64,000 nt of DNA from NCBI GenBank assembly GCA_917880885.1, contig OU862912.1, positions 52,005,117 to 52,069,116 of the forward strand, read 5' to 3'. How positions within the stretch are numbered: the first letter of the stretch is position 1; every line of letters starts with the position of its first letter. The notes beneath the pieces are model-generated. The model had not been told where the DNA came from and did not search any database. It saw only the letters and a program-made list of their open reading frames with translations. This document shows, in pieces, positions 56,501 through 64,000 of the stretch. A program made the translations under genes and the position numbers. This stretch comes from Limnephilus marmoratus. Its lineage: Eukaryota; Arthropoda; Insecta; Trichoptera; Limnephilidae.

Positions 56501-57144
56501 AAAAAAAATGATAATAAATATTACTATTAATTGATTGAAATATCCTTTAATAATATCATTATTCAACAGGTTTGCATATTCAGAAAATACGGATAACAAT
56601 AAAATAATAATTTAATTATGTACATTAGTAAAAAATATAATACATAACTACATTTTTCTAATGCTTGATCCTGTAATGTTACAAATAACGTTACCAACAT
56701 AAAATATTTGTTTCACATAATATCTGGGCTTGCGACAGTTCAACATTCAACAAGTTTACCGATCAGCGCCATTTTGAAATTTTTAGATTTCAGCAGCATG
56801 ATCGTTTGATCATTATGCTTGGCGGATTATCAAAATTTGATGACACGCTGAAATGGGTCGAGATTGGGCATTTATCAGGGACCAAGCTAAACATAGAAGC
56901 TTTTCAAAGATAAGCCAAGTTTAAGAAGTTTAAAGTTTTAAGTTTTCACACAAATTTCAAATGAGATACCATTAAATATTTTTAATCTAATACACTCTAC
57001 CTTATTGGTAGATATAAATAACAATGGACAGCAAATTTAACAGATTATTAACAAAATAAAATTGGCTAAATACAAATCACTATGTTTAAAATAACAACAT
57101 ACATATATGTATAATAAAATATAATTATTGCCAACGGTAAAATA

Positions 57145-57500
57145 AAAGCACCTTTGAATATTACACAAAAATACTGTTTTACAGTAAACATAATATGGCA
57201 GTCAGGTATTCTACACCAAAATTACAAACTTATTTTCAAAAAATAAAAATAAAATAATATTCCACCTGCATTAAGCAATATAATTTCCTTGTGCGTAAGA
57301 GTGTGACATTTTTTAAATTGGAACTGATGCATGTATTACATAGGAGTAATTAAATATTTTTATCACCAACAAAAAATAAAAGCATCCTTTGAACACTTAG
57401 CAAAAATACTGTTTTACAGTAAACACAACATGGTGGCTATATAATCTACACTAAACAATCTTAAAAATATAATATAAATAATATTCCAACTACACAATTA
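57145..57500. repeat. Direct duplication of about 230 bp
   Basis: AATACTGTTTTACAGTAAAC occurs at about 57171 and about 57404, with similar flanking AAAATAAAAGCA(C/T)C. The duplication is diverged and non-coding. The rest of 56500-57540 is AT-rich without features. Confidence 0.65.
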
Positions 57501-57549
57501 CAATAAAAAATTACAATTTTATTTTTCATGTTGTCTGTTTATTTACCTT

Positions 57550-57790
57550 TTTTTTTACATGAGCTCCACACAGGAGGCCCCGAGGAAAATAATTTCCCTC
57601 AGGGCCTATGTCATCTTTGAGGATGCTGTGTGGAGGGTTTTTTTAGGGAAAGGAAGGAGAGGAGAGTTCTGGGAAGGAAAAGGGTTTAAGGGGTGGGTAG
57701 GAATCTGGGGTTCAGTATGTCCTGGTCATCCGCCTCCAAGACCTAGACAAACCTCACCCCATGAACCCGGGCACCCCTGCTAAATTACCA
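57550..57790 (-). repeat. Retroelement 3'-end copy
   Basis: Reverse-orientation copy of the family at 13843-14150: poly-T, then GAGCTCCACACAGGAGGCC to CATGAACCCGGGCACCCCTG. Confidence 0.7.
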
Positions 57791-57969
57791 CATGTCAAAC
57801 AATTATTAACTTTGTACACTTAACATAGAAAATAATGTAATTATGTACGTTATATTCTCGGTAATGTGTTCATGTGGCCGCCCATATGTTCCTGGACAAT
57901 CCTGACTGTTTTGGTTAAAATTTGGGACAAGTGACTAGTTATAGTTGTACATACCTACCTACAATATAT

Positions 57970-58320
57970 TTTATTCATAATCGACTATCAAATTTGTGTG
58001 ATTTCCTATGGCTGTTATTTGCTTTTTCTAGGGGTGACGTTGGCCGATGTCAGATTTCAACTGTCTCATATTTTAGTTTAGATCCTTTAAAACACGAATT
58101 ACTGTAAGTATACATGATTATTTATTTATTTAACATACATTTCAAGTTTTGTGCTGTGGTAATATGCAGGTAATGCAAATTAATGAAGCTGGCTGGCATC
58201 TGCCCACGATACCCATAGAAAGAGCAATTGACAGCCATAGAAAATCACACAAATTTGACAGTCGATTACGTATGGAATCGTTTCCGTATCCACAAAGGAT
58301 ACAGAATCACTCTTGAGGTG
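57970..58320. mobile_element. Palindromic element related to 44190-44445
   Basis: ATCAAATTTGTGTGATTTCC...ATGGCTGT is answered by ACAGCCATAGAAAATCACAC and AAATTTGACAGTCGATTACG. It is non-coding; 57790-57970 and 58320-58668 hold nothing I recognise. Confidence 0.6.
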
Positions 58321-58840
58321 ATTATTTCTAATCTACGTTAGAAATGTGCAATATTTTTAGATTCTGTTCAAACAAAATGACTCAGATTTTATCTATGAAG
58401 GTTAACCTACATCCCGTAATTTTGTTATCGGGAAAACTACAAACATAGTAATATCATATTATAATACATTGCAAAAGGAATTGCCATTGACTGATAATCA
58501 GTGGAATTTGCTATAAGCAAGTTCAGATAACACAAAAGATAAGCTCACGTAATGAGTTTTTTTTATCAGATCTTAGATTAATAAAAAGTTGGTATTTAAT
58601 ACCATCTTTGACTATGTTACATCAATTTTTTTCTATTTTACTAAGTAGCTTTTAGCATTACTTCTTAAGGCTACTTTCACCAAACAGAGCAACCGTTAAG
58701 TGAAAATTTGATTTAAATGAACAATTCTATTTGATAGAATTGACTTTTCGCACATATACATAATGTTAAAAAATCTACTTTTGTGGTTTAACCACTTGGC
58801 GAATACGCTTTTTTGCAGTACAGAATAATGATTTTTTTAA

Positions 58841-59207
58841 CTCTCGACAGGCCAAGATGCCAAACATAACGTCCGTAACCATGTGGGTCGGCTGATGACC
58901 CAATGCATTTTTCTGTCTTATGTGCAGAGAAATAGAAATAGAATTGAAATCCCTTTTTTTTGTTATTTGTCCATTTATTGGGTAGGGATATTTGACAAAA
59001 TATATTTATTATATACCTACATTTGACAAAATATTTTTTCCTGCAATCAAAGATTTTTTCACTTTTTTTTTATAAATGGCATATTATGTATTAATCCTTT
59101 TCGCAGGAATGCCTACAATACTAAAAATATATTTCATGTATTTAAGTAGATATAAGAAGGATAGTAATTTTGGGGTCTACCTTCGGCCCCAGTTGGCTGC
59201 GCGAGAG
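58841..59207. mobile_element. piggyBac-like miniature element with TTAA sites
   Basis: Both ends are bordered by TTAA (58837-58840 and 59208-59211). The ends CTCTCGACAGGCCAAGATGC and GGCTGCGCGAGAG are imperfect inverted repeats, and GGGTCGGCTGATGACCC lies inside. TTAA target use is characteristic of piggyBac. No transposase. Confidence 0.7.
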
Positions 59208-59267
59208 TTAATAAATGTGTGGTTAAAAATGTTGATTTATGTACGCTGCACATAAAATAAAACACTT

Positions 59268-59418
59268 ATGGTGGATTTCTTCATTTACCGAGAATGCTAA
59301 ATGCAATGCTAATTGTAAAAGTAAACGGTCAAATGCATAGAAAATTTTAAATTTCGATCGTTTACTTTTACAATTAGCATTGCATTTAGCATTCTCGGTA
59401 AATGAAGAAACCCACCCT
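59268..59418. mobile_element. Short near-perfect palindromic element
   Basis: Arms of about 65 bp (TTCTTCATTTACCGAGAATG, CTAAATGCAATGCTAATTGT...) are inverted copies around a 20-bp loop. The transcript would form one long hairpin. Confidence 0.8.
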
Positions 59419-59540
59419 TAAGTATTAAAAGTTTTAATTCAAAACAAAAATTTTGTCTGTCAAAATTGTGCTTTTGATGGTGCAATGAAAATGAGTAATG
59501 CTTATAGTTCGCTCAGTTTTTAATGGTGAAAGTGGCAAAT

Positions 59541-60574
59541 AGAAGCAAGATCACAAATTTTATTACACTGGTGTGTAAACTTACATAAATACATATACAG
59601 TTAACGGGTTTGGACAAACAACTTACAGATAAAATAAATAACAAGAACCGAAATTACTTCAGAATAACAATATGTTACGGCATAAAAATATTATTCTTAA
59701 CCCCTAGAGTCTTTTTGCGAGATATTTAGGAGGGATTTTACAGTAACATAATGGTAAGATATATGATTTAAACGTTAGAAGGAGAGAACACCATGCCTTT
59801 ACTATGCATACAAAAATTTACTATAGACGTTTCCGAAAAATTTTAATTCGTTCTATGAAACAACATTTAACATTTTAAAAATATTTTTGTTAAGGTTTGC
59901 AAATTTTATAACAAATATTTTTATATAAAATGAATAAAAATTAGGTGAGAACAACTTTTATAATACTTTTGTCTGATTAAATATAGTTTCTAGTTTTGTG
60001 ACAATTTGTGACAATTGACTTCAAAAACTTTATCTATGTTATGTTAATATTTATATTTTTGATACTGACACTAGTGGTAGAATTTCATTATAATAATATA
60101 TATATTTTTTTAAATTTAACTTTTTTGCACTTAATTTATTTCTGATCATAACTGGTTTCAACAATAGACCAGTCTAAACTGGCCATAATAGGCTGTGAAA
60201 CCAGTTACGGTCAGAAATAAATTAAGTGAAAAAAAGTTTAAAATTGTTTTAATATACTATTATTTATTTATGTTTGCGTTAAATTTTTAATATTTTCCCA
60301 TATTTGTATTGTCGATTTGAAACACTCAAATCTGAAAGAGTCTTTCATCTGCTTTTAAAAATAGTATTTTATTTTTAAATACATTGAAAAACAGCGAATC
60401 TATTGGAAATTGAATGTCAAGCGAGAATATTAGATGACGTGTTATTATTTTGACGAGGCCCAAGAGGTTTTAAGAAGAAATAAATAAGAATACTATTGTT
60501 AAATTCTTTTTCAATTAATAATAATACCTTAGGTATTGTGTTAGTTTTTTAAATTTAGGGTAACTGGGAATGCT
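59541..60574. other. Region downstream of the hydrolase stop, with a palindromic element
   Basis: 60100-60262 is a palindrome (TTAATTTATTTCTGATCATAACTGG... and its inverse). Its core AGACCAGTCTAAACTGGCC matches the element at 5992-6123. The remainder is AT-rich and may be 3' UTR of the - strand hydrolase gene. Confidence 0.55.
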
Positions 60575-61263
60575 CTACTTATAGTACCTTTGTAAAAAGT
60601 CAATAATGAGTGGAGCTACAAGCTCAGGACTGTTGAGATGAGAATGGTGACTTCCAGGAATAGTGTGCTCTTCGAATAATGGATTATTAGTTCTTAAAAG
60701 AACGTTAATCTTTTCAGTCATTTCCTTAGGTTCAAATGACATTCCCTGCGCAAACTTGACAGCCATCATGGGGGAATGTATACGGAGAGCCATGTCGTGC
60801 GCGTCTTCTTCAGACAGACCCATCGTCATGGGGTACTTCAACCGAGAGTCTCGCGAATAGAAATATCTTGACGGATCTTTCCCTGATTGAATCGCTCCCC
60901 TATCGAGTAAGATCGGACAAGTCTCTCTATCGATGGAATTATCTAACATTTTATGAAGCCTTTCAACTAACTCTGCTTCCTCGTAAGCGGGAGGTTCAGA
61001 CCCTGACATGTTCCTTTCGTCCGCTAATAATAGATGGTCTATAGAATTGGCGGCGAACTGAACGGCATTTTTTCTCCGGGTGGTTATCGGTTTGATGTTG
61101 TCGAGGTGGATGCTGAAGTTGACCTCGTCGGGGAAGAAGGCGGCGTATGAAAAAGATGCGATGGCCCCCATCGAGTGGCCCATCAGGGAGACTTTATTCC
61201 ATCCAAAATGCTTCACAACACGTCTCACGTTGATGATGTTATCAGGGGAGTGGTAGAACATAC
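60575..61263 (-). CDS. SERHL/kraken-like alpha/beta serine hydrolase, last coding exon (partial gene)
   Basis: The last coding exon has an acceptor in TTTTGCAG and enters in phase 2 with GT, probably completing Gly before MFYHSPDNII. It encodes 228 residues of an alpha/beta-hydrolase fold. The nucleophile elbow is GHSMG (Ser at exon residue 30). The C-terminal GSHHSHLNSPELVAPLII carries the catalytic histidine (residue 205 or 206). The spacing and the GSHHSHLN segment match serine hydrolase-like proteins (SERHL, Drosophila kraken), whose substrates are poorly known and which are linked to peroxisomes or digestion. The first strands, with the oxyanion HG motif, must be in exons beyond the right edge. 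The stop is TAG at 60577. Confidence 0.9.
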
Positions 61264-61918
61264 CTGCAAAATAAAAATTACTGGTTAGGCATCATATGTT
61301 ACAGTTTTCCCTTATTATAAAATAAAAACTAGTTTACGTCACAAAATGGTAGTATGGCAATATCTGTGGGCTATTCGAGACACTAATTTGTATTGTGCTT
61401 GTCTACGACAACTGGGCCATGGATGTCGCTGAAGTGTGCTTTTGGACCGAAAATTCAATTAATTGAAATATTCAAATTGGTACATAACGTAAAATTCGAC
61501 CTGCCTAATAATTGTGATCTGCCTCAATGAGAATTTTACTTGCTCCGGATGAACAATTTTACCTAAGTGGTGTCGGTTATAAACTATAAAATGTGTGGAA
61601 ACATCTAAAAAGCCGCCTATGCTGCAGAAGCTACTTTGCAAGGTTGGTGTCTCTTTATGTACATGTAGGTTTGCTAAATTGTCATTTTTGTTGATATTTG
61701 TCTGCGAGAAGATTCAGAAAAAAAAAACTTTTAGGGATATTACGCCCCAGAGAATTTTGGGGTTATTTATATACCCCAAGCTCATATTATGATACAATTA
61801 CAAAGACAAACAAGAACAAAAGAATTATAAATATCAGGACATGCCCTTCATACATATTATATTATTTTATTATACCCTTTATATTATTTTTAAAACACTT
61901 TGTATCAATTTAATTTCT
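61264..61918. other. Hydrolase intron, no feature seen
   Basis: AT-rich sequence with no recognisable exon or repeat. The next upstream hydrolase exon is not found here. Confidence 0.4.
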
Positions 61919-62882
61919 AGGGCAGGCTGAAAAGTAATGCACACATGCTTGTAAAACACGAACCAAAACATAACAAGATCGGGCAAAAAGTTCATTAAAG
62001 TACAATTCTTAAGCTTCAAAATCATATATTTATTTTTCAACATGGTTTTCGTTAAGGCTAGCGCATTTCTCACAACGTGTAACAATTTTTTTCATTACGT
62101 AACTGAAAAAATTTTCCCACATTTCTCGAATCCAGGACTTGACAGGACTCGAATCCTGGACTTCACCTCATCGTCCGAGGTGTAATAATTACCCTTGAGG
62201 TGAGGTGTCTCTTGAGTAGAGGAAAAAAATAAAAATCGAAAGATCGGGGGAGTGAGAAGGGTGTGGAATCGGATCAAACTTCAGGTTTTGCAGAGGCTCT
62301 AATCGATGCTGTTCATCTGTGAAACGGCGTGGTACTCATCACTCACAGATTTTACGGTATCCTAATTGTTCAACAATGAAGCCGACAAGTTCCTTGGATA
62401 TTCAAAATGGTTTGTGATACACTTTTGAGTGATTCGCCGGTCATTTTGAACCAAATTGTGGACAAGTTTGGATTGTTTATCATCTGTATAAATAATTGGA
62501 CGTCCGCTGTGTGTTTCATCAACAAATATTGCTTTTCCAGGTTCACAATCATGAAATTTTATTACCTATCGATTTACAGTAGACCTATCAACAGCATCGT
62601 CACCATAAACATCCTTTAAAACGACGATGAATCTCAGTAGAAGTCACTTTTTCAGCAGTTAAAAATTCGACAACAGCACGCTGTTTACCTTGCGTTGACA
62701 TGCCACTTAAACACGTCCCTATTCTTCCGCTTCTCATAATATATAACTGGATGAATTCAATGACCTCAAACTTGCGCGTACGAATATAGGAGGAATGTCA
62801 CTTCCATATTCCACCTGGCGCTTCTGAAGTTCATTTTGTTCACGCTGTACAAGCATATGTGCATTACTTTTCAGCTTACCCT
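61919..62882 (-). pseudogene. Decayed mariner-like transposon
   Basis: The ends AGGGCAGGCTGAAAAGTAAT and ATTACTTTTCAGCTTACCCT are inverted. On the - strand a transposase start (STQGKQRAVVEFLTAEKV, TSTEIHRR near 62698) and a C-terminal piece (NYYTSDDEVKSRIRV, FEKCGKIF near 62190-62100) are recognisable. Frameshifts, stops and a deletion of the central catalytic region lie between. The length, about 960 bp, is below the usual 1.3 kb. It is a dead copy in the hydrolase intron. Confidence 0.8.
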
Positions 62883-63713
62883 TGTACAATGAGGGATTCC
62901 TATTTCAGTCGCTGGAGAAGTAAAATTATGCATTTTAATTATTATTTCGTAAAAATTTTAAATTTAAAAATTCATCGTTTGCGGCCATCTAGAATATTCA
63001 TAGTTCTTAGAATAATATTATTACTATTGATATGACACATTTATTTTATTTTATTTGTTTATGTTTTTACACCGGCAGGATTGGGAGGATGGTGCAAATC
63101 CAGTCTGCCATTTTACATTTTTGGTCTTTTCCAATACATATAGTGTGTACATTCATATTTCAATTAACCCCACAATCTAATCAGCTTCTGATAAGTATCT
63201 TACATATTATTTACATGGCAATATTAATAAGCACTTCAGAGTTCATGAAAGTTTTAGCAATAGGTTTGTAATATTATATTCTAATTTACGCATTCTAAAA
63301 CCAGGATAACTTTACACAGACAAACTCGGGCTGATTCACAAGATCAACATTACAACATACATTCCACCAATCTACAACTAAAACTAAAATTATTTCTCCA
63401 TAAAATTATTTAATATCTTCCTCTTGCAATAAAAAATAAGATTCCAGGTGCAAATACCTTTTTCTGATGTTTCTGTTTCCAGATTTTCGATTGAGTTTCG
63501 CTAATATTGTCTTCATTTAATTTAAAAAAAAAAACAATTATTTAAATCACTGGAGAAACAAAATAAGGCAATAATTAGTGCTTAGCTTGAATTTAATTAA
63601 AAATAAAATAAAACTAGCCAAAAAACCTATCTTCATTTCACTAAATGAGTGATGGATGCATATGATGCGGCGACCTCCATGAAGGACGATCCTTTACCTA
63701 ATTATTATGTTTA
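62883..63713. repeat. LINE tail fragment and tRNA-element flank
   Basis: 63040-63130 carries GGTGCAAATCCAGTCTGCCA, a LINE 3' UTR phrase shared with about 50000, on the - strand. 63455-63520 is the right flank of the tRNA-like family (TTTCTGTTTCCAGATTTTCG, CGCTAATATTGTCTTCATTT) without its tRNA-like core. No gene. Confidence 0.5.
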
Positions 63714-64000
63714 CCGCTTTGCAATAAAATCCAAATAAATCCAAAATTCAAAGAATATTTCCGCTTTGCAATAAAATCCAAATAAATCCAAAATCCAAAG
63801 AGTATTTCCGCTTTGCAATAAAATCGAAATAAATCCAAAATCCAAAGAGTATTTCCACTTTGCAATAAAATCCAAATAAATTCAAAATCCAAAGAGTATT
63901 TCCTCTTTGCAATAAAATCCAAATAAATCCAAAATCCAAAGAGTATTTCCGCTTTGCAATAAAATCCAAATAAATCCAAAATCCAAAGAGTATTTCCGCT
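63714..64000. repeat. 47-bp tandem array running off the window
   Basis: The unit CCGCTTTGCAATAAAATCCA (first 20 bases) repeats every 47 bp (63714, 63761, 63808, 63855, 63902, 63949, 63996) with few changes, and continues past the end. Long - strand frames with FGFYCKAEILFGFW-like repeats result from the period plus absence of stops and are not taken as genes. Confidence 0.9.

Larger units (their letters stand above)
58669..59540. mobile_element. Element with CTTTCACCA inverted ends hosting two insertions
   Basis: Left GGCTACTTTCACCAAACAGAGC and right CTCAGTTTTTAATGGTGAAAGTGGC are imperfect inverted ends. A TTAA-flanked element (58841-59207) and a palindrome (59268-59418) lie inside. The outer boundary is approximate. 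Confidence 0.55.

Noticed and set aside
63698..63979. Repetitive FGFYCKAEILFGFW-type protein on the - strand
   Set aside because: It is the 47-bp tandem repeat translated in rotating frames; no start, context or domain supports a gene.
61264..64000. Upstream exons of the serine hydrolase with the DxPGHG strand
   Set aside because: No reading frame with splice borders and matching residues was found before the right edge.

Overview
The window is AT-rich eukaryotic DNA and almost certainly comes from an insect. Its protein-coding genes are split by introns with GT..AG borders, and most of the sequence is transposable-element debris. The repeat types (a very abundant CTAG-ended repeat with pyrimidine/purine-rich middles, RTE- and CR1/jockey-type LINE tails, mariner, hAT and Harbinger miniature elements) and the protein sequences suggest Lepidoptera or a close relative. 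That order-level guess is moderate confidence only.

Three host genes can be supported. (1) The 3' part of a Cys-loop ligand-gated chloride channel lies on the + strand in six exons (13249-36300). They encode 368 residues, from the extracellular domain through the Cys-loop and M1-M4 to the stop; the 5' exons are upstream of the window. (2) A complete five-exon gene for the mitochondrial metalloprotease/assembly factor ATP23 lies on the - strand (50661-41592, 277 aa, HEMVH zinc site). (3) The last coding exon of an alpha/beta serine hydrolase of the SERHL/kraken type lies on the - strand (61263-60575); its upstream exons are beyond the right edge. The three genes have unrelated functions. The two - strand genes lie 3' of the channel gene, tail to tail with it.

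Layout: 1-13.2 kb holds only repeats (presumably the channel's upstream intron): one arm of a 30-kb-spaced inverted repeat, subterminal-iteron arrays, CTAG-ended repeats and a 1.6-kb palindrome of tRNA-like units. From 13.2 to 36.3 kb are the channel exons, whose introns hold LINE fragments, a 590-bp hexamer satellite, three hAT-type elements with exact 8-bp target duplications (23485-25155, 25171-25546, 30902-31725), a hAT nested in a hAT (34011-35868), and the second inverted-repeat arm. From 36.3 to 38 kb is the channel 3' UTR with a 77-bp minisatellite. From 41.2 to 50.7 kb is ATP23, with a miniature element at its stop codon and a LINE tail beside a splice donor. From 51 to 56 kb is a four-level nest of elements. 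From 56 to 64 kb are the hydrolase exon, a piggyBac-like miniature element, a decayed mariner and a 47-bp tandem array running off the window.

The most unusual material is a set of dispersed, often palindromic elements built around different 72-73-nt tRNA-like modules, each followed closely by an ATCTTTT-type tract. One flank type is seen with two different tRNA-like cores. All calls were made by eye, without alignments or database searches.
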